Counted from the first letter of the stretch, positions 35,228-46,718 are shown. The stretch is 64,000 nt of DNA from Acinetobacter baumannii (GCF_016508585.1 NZ_JADVOP010000004.1:88151-152150), one strand, 5' to 3'. A program made the numbers and translations. Notes: a model not told the origin generated them from the sequence alone.

Positions 35228-36889
35228 TTATCCACCAATCTTTTTATACTTGGTTCGTTTTTGAACTGCATCTTCACCCAAACGTGCTAAACGGTATGCT
35301 TCATATTCAGCATAGTTACCTTCGTAGAATTCAGGTTGTTCATTTTCAAATGACAAGATATGTGTCGCAATACGGTCGAGGAACCAACGGTCATGCGATA
35401 CGACCATAACCGTACCCGGGAAGACTAAAATTGCATCTTCTAGTGCACGTAGAGTCTCGATATCCAAATCGTTTGATGGCTCATCCAGTAAGATCACGTT
35501 AGCGCCCATTTGAAGAATCTTCGCAAGTTGTAAACGGTTACGTTCACCACCAGATAATTCTCCAACACGTTTTTGCTGATCTTGGCCTTTAAAGTTAAAG
35601 CGACCGATATAGGCACGAGAAGCGATCTCATACTCACCGATTCTTAAGATATCTAAACCGCCAGAAACTTCTTCCCAAACTGTTTTATTGTTATCTAAAG
35701 TGTCACGGATCTGACCGACATATGCAACTTTAACAGATTCACCCAGAGTCACAGTCCCTGTATCAGGTTGCTGCTCGCCCGTCATCATACGGAATAATGT
35801 CGTCTTACCGGCGCCGTTTGGACCCACAATACCCACAATCGCTGTAGGTGGGACAGTAAAGCTTAGATTTTCGTACAATAAACGACCGTCAAAAGATTTA
35901 CTGATGCCTTCAACTTCAACTACTTTATTTCCTAGGCGCGGACCAGGTGGAATATAAATTTCTGAAGTTTCATTACGTTGCTGGAATTCACGCGAATTAA
36001 GCTCTTCAAAGCGTTCCATACGTGCTTTGTTTTTCTTTTGTTGACCTTTCGCATTTGAACGAACCCATTCAAGTTCTTTTTTCAATGCTTTAGCAAAAGA
36101 TTCCTCTTGTTTCTGTTCCTGCTCTAAACGTGCATTCTTTTGTTCCAACCAAGAAGAATAGTTGCCTTGGTAAGGAATACCATGCCCACGGTCAAGTTCA
36201 AGAATCCACTCCGCGACATTATCCAAGAAATAGCGGTCATGGGTAATCGCAACGATTGTGCCAGGGAAATCTTTCAAGAAACGTTCCAGCCATGATACAG
36301 ATTCTGCATCTAAATGGTTCGTCGGTTCGTCCAGCAACAACATATCTGGCTTAGACAGCAATAAACGACATAGTGCAACACGACGACGTTCACCACCTGA
36401 AAGCAATGTTACATCTGCATCCCAAGCAGGAAGATTTAATGCAGCCGCAGCCTGATCCATTTGATTACTCAGATTATGAGCATCCCATGAATGAATGATT
36501 GCTTCTAATTTTTCTTGCTCTTTTGCAAGTGCATCAAAATCAGCATCTTCTGCTGCATATTCAGCAAAAACTTCATCTAAACGTGCCAGTGCATCTAATG
36601 GCTCACGCAAACCGTCTTCAACGTTACCGCGCACGTCTTTATTTGGGTCTAGTGGTGGTTCTTGCTCTAGATAACCGATTTTAATACCTGGTTGTGCACG
36701 AGCTTCACCTGAGAAATCTTTATCTACGCCAGCCATAATACGGAGCAAAGTAGATTTACCAGCACCGTTTAAACCAAGCACACCAATTTTGGCGCCTGGG
36801 AAAAATGATAAAGAGATGTCTTTTAGGATTTCGCGCTTAGGCGGAACCATCTTCGACACACGGTTCATCGTGTAAATATATTGGGCCAC
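35228..36889 (-). CDS. ettA: Energy-dependent translational throttle protein EttA
   Basis: ABC-F protein of 553 residues with two ATPase cassettes and no membrane segment. It binds the ribosomal E site and gates translation according to ATP/ADP. Walker A motifs are GLNGAGKST and GPNGAGKTT, and the signature motifs LSGGERRR and LSGGERNR are both intact. The charged linker between the cassettes (KKELEWVRSNAKGQQKKNKA) is the P-site tRNA-interacting motif region. Length fits EttA (555 in E. coli). Monocistronic. Confidence 0.95.
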   Translation of the reverse strand: MAQYIYTMNRVSKMVPPKREILKDISLSFFPGAKIGVLGLNGAGKSTLLRIMAGVDKDFSGEARAQPGIKIGYLEQEPPLDPNKDVRGNVEDGLREPLDALARLDEVFAEYAAEDADFDALAKEQEKLEAIIHSWDAHNLSNQMDQAAAALNLPAWDADVTLLSGGERRRVALCRLLLSKPDMLLLDEPTNHLDAESVSWLERFLKDFPGTIVAITHDRYFLDNVAEWILELDRGHGIPYQGNYSSWLEQKNARLEQEQKQEESFAKALKKELEWVRSNAKGQQKKNKARMERFEELNSREFQQRNETSEIYIPPGPRLGNKVVEVEGISKSFDGRLLYENLSFTVPPTAIVGIVGPNGAGKTTLFRMMTGEQQPDTGTVTLGESVKVAYVGQIRDTLDNNKTVWEEVSGGLDILRIGEYEIASRAYIGRFNFKGQDQQKRVGELSGGERNRLQLAKILQMGANVILLDEPSNDLDIETLRALEDAILVFPGTVMVVSHDRWFLDRIATHILSFENEQPEFYEGNYAEYEAYRLARLGEDAVQKRTKYKKIGG

Positions 36890-37066
36890 GTAGGACTCCT
36901 CTATAATGGATAGAAATTCGCAAATGCGAACAAATAAATGTCATTAATTATACGCTGAATTTATCTATTTTTGTTTAGATTTGTCCAATTTCATGGAGAT
37001 ATTTTCATCGCGCTACTGTGAAGCCGTGCATAAAAATCCTCCCATCTTCTACTTTTCCAGATCAGA

Positions 37067-37939
37067 TCAAGAGCAAAAATTAGACTGATATTGATATACA
37101 AATTGTGTTTTGGTTTGGGTTGAACTTGGTGCATTGTAATTGGACAATGATTTCAAAGCACTAAAGCTAATCGCTGCGCGTTGTACAACTTTATTGGTGT
37201 AATTTGCATTCGGATCCTGATACTTGAATGACACCTCAACTACTGCGGGCTTTAATCCTGTAGAGGGCACTTGGGTATACCATAAACTCATATCAACATC
37301 GGCATCAAATTCGCCCAAATCAATGCTCACCCCACGATAACTTCGTTCATAAATTGTCAGCCCACCCACTTGAGATAACACCTGATTATCACTTATCCCA
37401 AAAGTCTCCTTAAATTTTGGGAAATGGGTATGAATATCTAAAAATTTATTGATAGTACGTGTATTGGGTACAGTCGTCGATTTACTGGAACCCACCAAAA
37501 AACCCTGGGTTGCTGTCTGAGTGATATCATCTTCAAGCTTGGTTTTCGCACCTGTAGTCGGGCTACTTAAATCAGCAAAATTAGAAAGATAATGATCAAA
37601 GCTTCTAAATTTAAGGGTGACTTCAGATGCACCATTTTCAATACGTTCACGAAAACTATAGCCCATATTATTCAGTAAGCAGCTGCTTGGTGAGTCATAG
37701 AAGCGAATCTGCCGCTGTTTATCCAACACCATACTGCCGGATACAGTACGGTTAATCTGCTGAGCAATGATATTTTTTGCTTGCTGCATATAGGTATTTA
37801 CATCAGCTGACTCATTGGCATAACTAAATTTATCTGCCTGTAGCAATAATTTATATTCACGAGAAGTCACTTGTGGCACAGCCCAGACATGTGTGGCAAC
37901 CAAGCACATCAACATGACGATCATTGATATTTTTTTCAT
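37067..37939 (-). CDS. Secreted CYTH-like (triphosphate tunnel fold) protein
   Basis: Protein of 290 residues with a signal peptide cleaved after VWA at residue 20. The mature part shows the motif order of the CYTH/triphosphate-tunnel superfamily: an EXEXK-like start (REYKLLL, 27-33), RFYDSP (79-84), GYSFRER (93-99), EVTLKFR (106-112), an acidic KLEDD (134-138), and a late VEVSFKY (234-240). CYTH proteins hydrolyse or bind triphosphates or polyphosphates; an exported version is unusual. The first motif is degenerate (one acidic residue), so catalysis is uncertain. It lies after the phytase-like gene, with a terminator between. Fold assignment is inference from sequence pattern. Confidence 0.6.
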   Translation of the reverse strand: MKKISMIVMLMCLVATHVWAVPQVTSREYKLLLQADKFSYANESADVNTYMQQAKNIIAQQINRTVSGSMVLDKQRQIRFYDSPSSCLLNNMGYSFRERIENGASEVTLKFRSFDHYLSNFADLSSPTTGAKTKLEDDITQTATQGFLVGSSKSTTVPNTRTINKFLDIHTHFPKFKETFGISDNQVLSQVGGLTIYERSYRGVSIDLGEFDADVDMSLWYTQVPSTGLKPAVVEVSFKYQDPNANYTNKVVQRAAISFSALKSLSNYNAPSSTQTKTQFVYQYQSNFCS

Positions 37940-37975
37940 TTCACAACCTACAGTTTAATCACCTATTGAGAAAGA

Positions 37976-38002
37976 AAAAGCCGCCTTATTGGCGGCTTTT
38001 TG
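37976..38002 (-). terminator. Terminator between phytase-like and CYTH-like genes
   Basis: AAAAAGCCGCC (37976-37986) pairs with GGCGGCTTTTT (37992-38002) around a TTATT loop, followed by T on the minus strand. It lies 8 bp after the phytase-like stop and 37 bp before the CYTH-like start, so it could attenuate expression of the second gene. Confidence 0.88.
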
Positions 38003-38009
38003 AATACGG

Positions 38010-39581
38010 CTACTGACCTTTTAAATTCAACTTGTCCATGATGTATAAGGTATTCACGTCAACACGTGTACGTGCCGCATCGAGATATTTCGGCTCCATA
38101 CCTTTTGCATTATTCCACAGCCCCATATCATCATCATTTAACACGCCCAAAGTCGTGTTGTTGATCAACCATAAACCTTCCATTTTGTCGTGAGGATATT
38201 TCACGGCTTTCCCCATATCCAACACCAATGTTTTCGGTGCTGGAACGATATTCAAAGCTTTCAAGCCATCCCAGCCCTTGTCCAATTGATATTCTTCCAA
38301 TGTTTTACCCGCGATGGTTAAGCCTAGTTTTTCATCTTGTTTCAATTCGTTTTGATCTTTAACATCTTCCAAGTTGGTCGCTTTACTCAGATCGATACGA
38401 TAAACATGTTTCATCACATTTGCCGTGTCTTTATAAAACAGACCATCTCGCTCTAAAACCAGGAATTGCGTTGCACTTAATGCAATGATTGCAGAATTCG
38501 AATTTTCATTTATTTCTTGTTGATAGAGATATTGCGCAACCTTACCTGTTTCAAGATTAATCGTCACAATACGTGTCAATGTGGATTTATTGACATTTTT
38601 ATTCGGTAAACTCATGGTCGACTGCATAATACCCACCAGAGTTTTTTGATCTGGTGTAATGGTTAGACCTTCCATTCCTCGATTGGCACGACGATAGCTG
38701 AATTCATTCGGCAGAGTCCATTGATTGCGTTGATCTGCCTTAAATGGATTAATCCTGCCAATTTCCTTCCCGTTGGCATCGAAATGAACAATATGAGGTC
38801 CATACTCATCACTGATCCAGAATGTTCCATCGTTCAATGCTGCGATTCCTTCACTGTCCAGACCATAATCGTCGAGTTTCATCGGATTATTTACCGCATC
38901 ATAAGGTTGGCTTGGATCTACAGTAATCACTTTACCATTCACATCATAAGGCGTTTCGCCTGTCCCCCCCAAAGCAGAAGTATTCGGTAAACCAGAAATA
39001 TCCTGACCACTAGGATTTTTCAAATTAATGGTCTTGATTAACTTAACCGTCCCGTTGTCCTGAACTTCAAATAAACCGATTTTCGGTACATAATCTGGAA
39101 TCGCAAAAACTTTACCTGCACCATAGCGTTTGTCAGTAAAGTCAGCATTGGGACCTCGATCCGTTAGCGCATAAAATTGTCTTTTATTGGTTGGATGTGC
39201 TGCCACATCTGAGCCATAACCACCTTGACGAATATCAAAGCTACTGTCAATTGTTGTGCCATTGGCTTGATGTCGTTCAAGTACAGTAAATGGTAAGGCG
39301 ACCCCCTGGGCAAACAAGTTCGGTTTACAACTGTCCTCATTTTTAGTCACTTCACTGGCTTCTAGTTTGCCATTGCCATTCAGATCTACCCCACTCTGGA
39401 CTCGTGTTCCACCCATGACACAAACTTCATCACCGAAAGCCAAACTCACGTTTTGGGTCAGTGTTTTTCTGTGAGCTGTGTCTTTATTATCATCATCTGA
39501 ACATGCAGTGAATGCCATTAAACTACACAAAATCAAAGTTAAATTGGTTTTATTGCTTATTCGTTTATTCGTATTTTTCAT
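38010..39581 (-). CDS. Lipoprotein with phytase-like esterase domain
   Basis: Predicted lipoprotein of 523 residues. The lipobox FTAC makes Cys27 the lipidated residue. A short DUF7151-like segment with an EF-hand-like loop (DLNGNGKLEASE, 66-77, bracketed by Cys54 and Cys85) is followed by a domain of the esterase-like/phytase-like family (PF13449 type): YALTDRGPNADF, DSEGIAALNDGTFWISDEYGP, NRGMEGLTITPD, a beta-propeller pattern. The family's substrates are debated and include phosphate esters. A Pho-box-like sequence lies 49-66 bp upstream, which would fit a phosphate-scavenging role. Divergent from metY. Confidence 0.75.
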   Translation of the reverse strand: MKNTNKRISNKTNLTLILCSLMAFTACSDDDNKDTAHRKTLTQNVSLAFGDEVCVMGGTRVQSGVDLNGNGKLEASEVTKNEDSCKPNLFAQGVALPFTVLERHQANGTTIDSSFDIRQGGYGSDVAAHPTNKRQFYALTDRGPNADFTDKRYGAGKVFAIPDYVPKIGLFEVQDNGTVKLIKTINLKNPSGQDISGLPNTSALGGTGETPYDVNGKVITVDPSQPYDAVNNPMKLDDYGLDSEGIAALNDGTFWISDEYGPHIVHFDANGKEIGRINPFKADQRNQWTLPNEFSYRRANRGMEGLTITPDQKTLVGIMQSTMSLPNKNVNKSTLTRIVTINLETGKVAQYLYQQEINENSNSAIIALSATQFLVLERDGLFYKDTANVMKHVYRIDLSKATNLEDVKDQNELKQDEKLGLTIAGKTLEEYQLDKGWDGLKALNIVPAPKTLVLDMGKAVKYPHDKMEGLWLINNTTLGVLNDDDMGLWNNAKGMEPKYLDAARTRVDVNTLYIMDKLNLKGQ

Positions 39582-39613
39582 TGTGATTAATAACTGAATT
39601 CATGGAGTTTCTT

Positions 39614-39647
39614 ATGCTAATTTTGACAAATGACATCCTAATGACAA
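39614..39647 (-). promoter_or_regulatory. Pho-box-like promoter of phytase-like gene
   Basis: On the minus strand TTGTCATTAGGATGTCAT (39630-39647) has two exact TGTCAT half-sites at the 11-bp period used by PhoB. A -10-like TAGCAT (39614-39619, 4 of 6) follows 10 bp later. Seen directly; PhoB binding is inferred. Confidence 0.55.
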
Positions 39648-39817
39648 TCGACAAACTAACCGATCATCGGTATCTGTGGGTATATTTAAAATTAAATAAT
39701 CAATAGCGATCACTTCATCTTTATCTTTTTTTATGATTTTAAAATATAGAAACCCTTGTTTACTTCATATATTTATTTGTTACACTCTATTGAATTTTAA
39801 TAAAAAGTTGACGGAAT

Positions 39818-41095
39818 ATGACTTATAAAGATGAAACACTTGCCATTCACGCAGGCTATGAACCAGAAGCAACGACCAAAGCTGTTGCTGTTCCAATTTA
39901 TCAAACGACATCCTATGCCTTTGATAATACCCAGCATGGCGCAGATCTATTTGATCTCAAAGTTCAAGGCAATATTTATACCCGTATCATGAATCCAACC
40001 ACGGCTGTGCTTGAACAACGTCTGGCTGCACTTGAAGGTGGAATCGGTGCTTTGGCGTTGGCTTCCGGAATGTCTGCAATTACCTATTCGATTCAAACTA
40101 TTGCTGAAGCTGGCGATAATATTGCCTCTGTATCGACATTATATGGCGGAACATACAACTTATTTGCACATACTTTGCCGAAACAAGGGATTGAAGTACG
40201 TTTTTTTGATTACCAAAATCCTGAAGCCCTGCGAAGTCTGATTGATGAAAAAACCAAACTGGTTTTTGTTGAATCAATCGGTAACCCCTTGGGCAATATT
40301 ATCGACCTTGATGCGATTGCCAAAATCGCCCATGAATATGGCGTACCGGTGATTGTTGATAATACCGTCGCTACACCTGCCTTACTCAAGCCTTTCGAAC
40401 ATGGGGCTGATATTGTCGTACACTCTTTGACGAAATACATTGGTGGTCATGGCAACTCGATTGGCGGCGCGATTGTGGACAGCGGTAAATTCCCTTGGGG
40501 CAAATATCCTGAACGTTTTAAAGTTTTGAATACACCGGATCCGAGTTATCATGGTGTCAATTATGTAGAAGCCTTAGGCGAAGCAGCATATATAGCGCGA
40601 GCGCGGGTTGTGCCTTTACGCAACACGGGTGCTGCGATTAGTCCACTCAGTGTATTCTTAATTTTACAGGGTTTGGAAACACTCAGTTTACGTATGGAAC
40701 GCCATACTGAAAATGCACAGAAAGTTGCAGAATACCTGCAGGCACATCCTAAAGTGCAATGGGTCAACTATGCGGGATTAAAAGATCACCCCCAACACGC
40801 CTTAGCTCAAAAGTATGTCAAAGGTAAACCATCTGCCATCCTGTCATTTGGAGTGCAGGACGGACGTGAAGGCGGAACTCGTTTTATTGATGCCTTACAA
40901 CTCTTTACTCGCTTGGTGAATATTGGTGATGCAAAAAGTCTGGCATGCCATCCTGCAACCACGACTCATCGTCAACTCAATGAAGAAGAATTAAAAGCAG
41001 CTGGGGTCAGTATTGATATGGTTCGCCTATCTGTAGGTATTGAGCATATTGATGATTTGATTGCAGATTTAGAGCAAGCCTTAGCACAGGTCTAA
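39818..41095 (+). CDS. metY: O-acetylhomoserine sulfhydrylase
   Basis: PLP enzyme of 425 residues in the Cys/Met metabolism family. It makes homocysteine from O-acetylhomoserine and sulfide for methionine synthesis. The PLP lysine is K206 in [11 protein letters not shown], with [11 protein letters not shown] near the cofactor phosphate and the conserved C-terminal [20 protein letters not shown]. Length and the [10 protein letters not shown] motif favour MetY over cystathionine gamma-synthase (about 380 residues). Terminator at 41131-41167. No S-box or MetJ site noticed. Confidence 0.92.
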   Translation: MTYKDETLAIHAGYEPEATTKAVAVPIYQTTSYAFDNTQHGADLFDLKVQGNIYTRIMNPTTAVLEQRLAALEGGIGALALASGMSAITYSIQTIAEAGDNIASVSTLYGGTYNLFAHTLPKQGIEVRFFDYQNPEALRSLIDEKTKLVFVESIGNPLGNIIDLDAIAKIAHEYGVPVIVDNTVATPALLKPFEHGADIVVHSLTKYIGGHGNSIGGAIVDSGKFPWGKYPERFKVLNTPDPSYHGVNYVEALGEAAYIARARVVPLRNTGAAISPLSVFLILQGLETLSLRMERHTENAQKVAEYLQAHPKVQWVNYAGLKDHPQHALAQKYVKGKPSAILSFGVQDGREGGTRFIDALQLFTRLVNIGDAKSLACHPATTTHRQLNEEELKAAGVSIDMVRLSVGIEHIDDLIADLEQALAQV

Positions 41096-41130
41096 TCAAT
41101 TGAATGGATGTTTATTCAAATAGAGCACCC

Positions 41131-41167
41131 AAATAAAAAGACCTGAATGATTCAGGTCTTTTTATTT
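41131..41167. terminator. Bidirectional terminator between metY and phoU
   Basis: A 17-bp perfect stem (41131-41147 with 41151-41167) with a TGA loop carries A and T tracts at its ends. It lies between convergent genes. Confidence 0.9.
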
Positions 41168-41189
41168 GAAGTCTTTAGGTTGAGTAAAA

Positions 41190-41912
41190 TTATTTCCCTT
41201 GGACTTTTTGTTCAATTTCTTCAATATTGGTATGACGCACATCAAAACCTTTCGCCATGTAAATCACTTGCTCTGAAATATTACGTGCATGATCACCAAT
41301 ACGCTCCAATGAGCGCAATACCCACATCACATTAATGACACGACTAATATGTCGGGGATCTTCAATCATATAAGTCATCAGTGTACGTGTTGCCGACTGG
41401 TACTCACGGTCAATGTCTGCATCCGCCAACAATACTTTTAATGCCTGTTCAGCATCTACTCGGGCAAAAGCATCCAAAGCATCATGGATCATGACACGAA
41501 CTTGATTACCAATATGGCGTGTTTCCATATAGCCACGTGGTGACTCACCTTCCTCACACAGTGTCTGAGCAATACGGGCGATTTTTGCCGCTTCATCACC
41601 AATCCGTTCTAAATCCGTGTTTGCCTTACTCATCGCAATCACCATACGCAAATCAATTGCAGCAGGATGACGACGGGCCAAAATCAATGTCAGTGCTTCA
41701 TCGATTTCACGCTCATAGCGGTTAACGGTATTGTCTTGAAATTGTACATCTATTGCCATATTGGCATTGGTGTCTAGCAAAGCATGTACTGCATTTGCCA
41801 CTTGTTGCTCCACCAAACCACCCATGGTCATAAATTTGGTATTTACATCCTGTAGATCTTCATTGAATTGTGAAGAAATGTGATGATTTAATACAGGATT
41901 ACTTGGGCTCAA
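41190..41912 (-). CDS. phoU: Phosphate signalling protein PhoU
   Basis: Cytoplasmic regulator of about 240 residues, the usual PhoU length, built of two three-helix PhoU repeats. Each carries the metal-binding type pattern, e.g. ANTDLERIGDEAAKIARI and RSLERIGDHARNISEQVIYM. It links the PstSCAB transporter to the PhoR/PhoB system and keeps the Pho regulon off in phosphate excess. I start at TTG 41912, with GGAG 9 nt upstream. The longest frame begins at 41972, which lies upstream of the transcription start predicted from the Pho-box promoter at 41958-41992. No pst genes are nearby. Confidence 0.9.
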   Translation of the reverse strand: MSPSNPVLNHHISSQFNEDLQDVNTKFMTMGGLVEQQVANAVHALLDTNANMAIDVQFQDNTVNRYEREIDEALTLILARRHPAAIDLRMVIAMSKANTDLERIGDEAAKIARIAQTLCEEGESPRGYMETRHIGNQVRVMIHDALDAFARVDAEQALKVLLADADIDREYQSATRTLMTYMIEDPRHISRVINVMWVLRSLERIGDHARNISEQVIYMAKGFDVRHTNIEEIEQKVQGK

Positions 41913-41957
41913 AGTTTGATACTCCACGGACAGCAAAAGCGACTTTTTAGACTTAAT

Positions 41958-41992
41958 ATTAAACCATAGCAATGATGAACATTTTATGACAA
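41958..41992 (-). promoter_or_regulatory. Pho-box promoter of phoU
   Basis: On the minus strand TTGTCATAAAATGTTCAT (41975-41992) matches the 18-bp PhoB consensus at 14 positions. It is followed after 11 bp by -10 TTTAAT (41958-41963), the usual spacing for PhoB-activated promoters. Expected transcription start near 41951, giving a leader of about 39 nt to the TTG start. Confidence 0.65.
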
Positions 41993-42298
41993 GTATTTTC
42001 TTTTAGATGAACTTCCGTTTCAGCAATGTTCATTTTTCATCTGCAAGATTTAGCTCAAATCATAGCATTCACTTTATATAATTTATATATACTGAGATTT
42101 AATTTAAGATCAACGACAGGCTTATTTTCAAGCCAATTATGGGATGAATAAGCACTGTATTGACCTGAAAAAATTGGCTATTCCCGTTAAAACCGTAACG
42201 TTTCATTATCACAAAACTACAAAATATTTCATTTATTTAGCTTTGATTCAGCGACAATAGCAAGGTCCTACATTGAGCTGCCTTGTTATATCGGTCTA
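41993..42298. other. Intergenic region between phoU and lipoprotein gene
   Basis: 306 bp between divergent genes. An AT-rich stretch lies near 42070-42095, and a small stem GGCTT-N6-AAGCC near 42120-42135. CAAGG and CCTTG arms near 42262-42285 could form a weak stem just before the lipoprotein. No clear promoter for the lipoprotein was found. Confidence 0.45.
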
Positions 42299-43378
42299 AT
42301 GAAATTTCCTCGCAATCCTATTCACTATCTCATTTCGAGCATACTCGTAGTTTTGAGTGGCATCGTGGTGGTCGCGTGTCAAAAACCGACAGCGGATATC
42401 GTACAGGAATCAAAGGAAGCGCCTAAAACAGAAAATCCTGTTCCTGATCTGACCCAAATTTGTCAAAATTTAAAAAATGAGATGTTGGCGATTAATCCGC
42501 AGAGAACAACCTTGGCAATCGAACAGGTGAATCAAGACATCCGCATGTGTTTACCCTTGTTAAAATCTCCTGAACAAATGGAACTCATGCATCAATCGAA
42601 AAAGATGTACCAACAATTTTTACAGATAGATCGAACCTCAGAACAGCAGCAAGCCTTTGAAAACTATGTGCTCGATCAAGCGGCATATCCAACTATTCAG
42701 CAAAGTAAATTCGAACAACTCAATTTGCGCGATCAATATTTATTACGCCACAAAGGACAGGCTTATATTGAGTTGACAGATCAAACTGAAGACGCAATTA
42801 CCTATCGCCGCAGTCCTCAGTATTTGGCAAAAGTTTTTGCGCCTTATCTACAAGCACCCGAACAAGTATTTATCGAAAATCTGGCAGAGCAAAATGCGCA
42901 ACCGCTTTTCAAAAATAATAAATTAAATATTGAGCCTGAAGAAATTGCAAAAAGAGCTAAATTTTGGCAAGAATATCTTGTGACTTATCCAAATACTGTT
43001 TTTCTACATGACGCGCGCTTTTTAAAAAATGCCTATAGCAGCTTGTTATTTTTAGGCTCAGAAGGCTCACCAATTTCGATGAATTTTGAAAGTCCAAATG
43101 ATATAGATTCCTCAAGTTGGTTGGTCATCGAACATTTGTCTAAAACAAATGAAGGAGAGCTGTCAGCTCAAGCCAAGAAATTTATACAATTTGTACAAAT
43201 GACGCCTGAACAACGCCAGCAAAAAATTCAAATCAGTGAAAAAGAGCGATCGAAAGTAGTAAATCACCCTCAATTATTGGCGCTTTCACAACTCAATCAA
43301 TATCTGAATTTGAGTCCAATTGATTTTAAACATGTCAAAAAAGACTGCTTTAGTGATGCAGTTTGTTCTAATACATAG
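42299..43378 (+). CDS. Uncharacterised lipoprotein, tandem paralogue A
   Basis: Predicted lipoprotein of 359 residues with lipobox VVAC and lipidated Cys27. The mature part is helical, Gln-rich and without a recognised domain. It is a clear paralogue of the next gene: both share a YL(L/V)xH region with YIE, an R-x-P-Q-Y...FAPYL segment, and EEIAKRAKFW versus DEVANRLLFW followed by x-YPN. Both have a lipobox followed at once by QK. No family name could be given. The pair is probably cotranscribed, with 66 bp between them. Confidence 0.75.
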   Translation: MKFPRNPIHYLISSILVVLSGIVVVACQKPTADIVQESKEAPKTENPVPDLTQICQNLKNEMLAINPQRTTLAIEQVNQDIRMCLPLLKSPEQMELMHQSKKMYQQFLQIDRTSEQQQAFENYVLDQAAYPTIQQSKFEQLNLRDQYLLRHKGQAYIELTDQTEDAITYRRSPQYLAKVFAPYLQAPEQVFIENLAEQNAQPLFKNNKLNIEPEEIAKRAKFWQEYLVTYPNTVFLHDARFLKNAYSSLLFLGSEGSPISMNFESPNDIDSSSWLVIEHLSKTNEGELSAQAKKFIQFVQMTPEQRQQKIQISEKERSKVVNHPQLLALSQLNQYLNLSPIDFKHVKKDCFSDAVCSNT

Positions 43379-43444
43379 ATTTCTTTTCAGTTCAATTTTT
43401 ATTATCCTTTCGCTATTCAAAAAAGCCACAACAATTGTCATACC

Positions 43445-44533
43445 ATGAACTTTCTACAAAAAAGCGTTCCCTTGGCTGCTATTTTTATTTTTACCTTGCT
43501 CAGTGCTTGTCAAAAACATGAAAATAACCCAAAAGTTGAAGCATCTAAAACCGCTGCATCGGAGGTTAATGCCACTGAAGCCTCTACTCCTCAAATATCT
43601 GCTCAGGACTGTAGCCAGATCGATTCAAGTATTCAAAAATTAGAAAAAATAGTCGTTGCCGAGGATTTACATGCCCTCAATCAATGGTTTAAAAACTGTC
43701 TCTCAACAGTACCCTTAAAAACCCGTTATCAGTGGCAAGCAAAATCTGAAGATATATATCAGAAGCTGGTGAGCGATGCCTCACCTCAGGTATTTCAATA
43801 TCTGACTGACACTCTTCCGGAAGGTCAGTCTATGACAGCAAAGCAGAAACAAGAACTGTATCAGCAGTTAAAACCGAGTGAGAAATACTTGGTAGACCAT
43901 GCAAAAGATTTATATATAGAGAAATTTTATGTGGGAGAAGGCGAATATACCTTTACCCGGCATCCCCAATATGATCTGGATATTTTTGCACCCTATTTAG
44001 AAAAATCAGATCAAGTCTATTTTAAACAAATCCGTAAGGAGTACACTGGATCAGACTATATTCTGGATGCAGGGTTGGCAATTAGCTTTGATGAAGTCGC
44101 CAACCGATTATTATTCTGGGAAAAATTCAATAAAGACTATCCAAACAATCACTTTAAACGACAAGTTTCAGCAAACATTGAACAATATCGCAGTGCTCTT
44201 TTTCAAGGCGATGACAATACCCGTACCCTATGGTTTGATGATGACAAAATTGCAGATGAAGAAGCCATGAAAGCCATTGAGAAAATTGCCAAGAGCCAAA
44301 CGGCAAGCCGTCAGACTGCGCAAAACTTCCTAAATTTAATCAATAAAAGTGAAACGCTTTGGCAACAAATGCCAAAACCGTCCAGAGAAAATATGCAGGA
44401 TGAGAGCCCTGAACAACAAAGCATTCAAGAACAACGCACAGCGTTTGAGCAGAAAATAAGAAAGCAGGTTGAAGAGATGCTTGCTCAAAAAATAATTGAA
44501 ATTGATATCGGCATGTCATCACATTCCCGATGA
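43445..44533 (+). CDS. Uncharacterised lipoprotein, tandem paralogue B
   Basis: Predicted lipoprotein of 362 residues with lipobox LSAC (Cys22), then a low-complexity Ala/Glu/Thr linker to about residue 55 that would hold the globular part off the membrane. The helical body aligns with paralogue A through HPQYDLDIFAPYLEKSDQV and ANRLLFWEKFNKDYPNNHF. The last 90 residues are charged and probably coiled (EEAMKAIEKIAKSQ, RTAFEQKIRKQVEEMLAQK). Function unknown. The TPP riboswitch of thiC begins 24 bp after the stop, so a terminator may be shared. Confidence 0.75.
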   Translation: MNFLQKSVPLAAIFIFTLLSACQKHENNPKVEASKTAASEVNATEASTPQISAQDCSQIDSSIQKLEKIVVAEDLHALNQWFKNCLSTVPLKTRYQWQAKSEDIYQKLVSDASPQVFQYLTDTLPEGQSMTAKQKQELYQQLKPSEKYLVDHAKDLYIEKFYVGEGEYTFTRHPQYDLDIFAPYLEKSDQVYFKQIRKEYTGSDYILDAGLAISFDEVANRLLFWEKFNKDYPNNHFKRQVSANIEQYRSALFQGDDNTRTLWFDDDKIADEEAMKAIEKIAKSQTASRQTAQNFLNLINKSETLWQQMPKPSRENMQDESPEQQSIQEQRTAFEQKIRKQVEEMLAQKIIEIDIGMSSHSR

Positions 44534-44556
44534 GAACATGCTAGTATTTAAACATC

Positions 44557-44675
44557 GCTTGACGGAGCGCGAGTAATTCCTCGCTGAGATTTAGTCAGTT
44601 TTGCATCTCCTTGCCAAAACTTAAACTAAAGTACCGTTGAACCTGATCAGGTTAAGACCTGCGTAGGAATCAAGC
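44557..44675 (+). promoter_or_regulatory. TPP riboswitch (THI element) of thiC
   Basis: The thi-box core is present: CTGAGA at the J2/3 bulge side, and TTGAACCTGATCAGGTTAA with ACCTGCGTAGGAA closing the pyrophosphate-binding half. The outer helix P1 is GCTTGA (44557-44562) with TCAAGC (44670-44675). The 147-nt stretch between it and the thiC ATG is the expression platform. In proteobacteria TPP binding usually hides the ribosome-binding site (AAGGA at 44810) or ends transcription; which applies here is not resolved. Confidence 0.95.
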
Positions 44676-44753
44676 ATCTAAAAACTGACAGCCCAAAGTT
44701 TATCTATTTTTATAGAAATACCGCACAATTCTAGTGGTCATGGTATTCAATAA

Positions 44754-46718
<1,965 letters not shown>

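Noticed and set aside
42133..42180. AGCCAATT...AATTGGCT arms between phoU and lipoprotein
   Set aside because: Arms of 8 bp separated by a large loop in AT-rich sequence, likely by chance.
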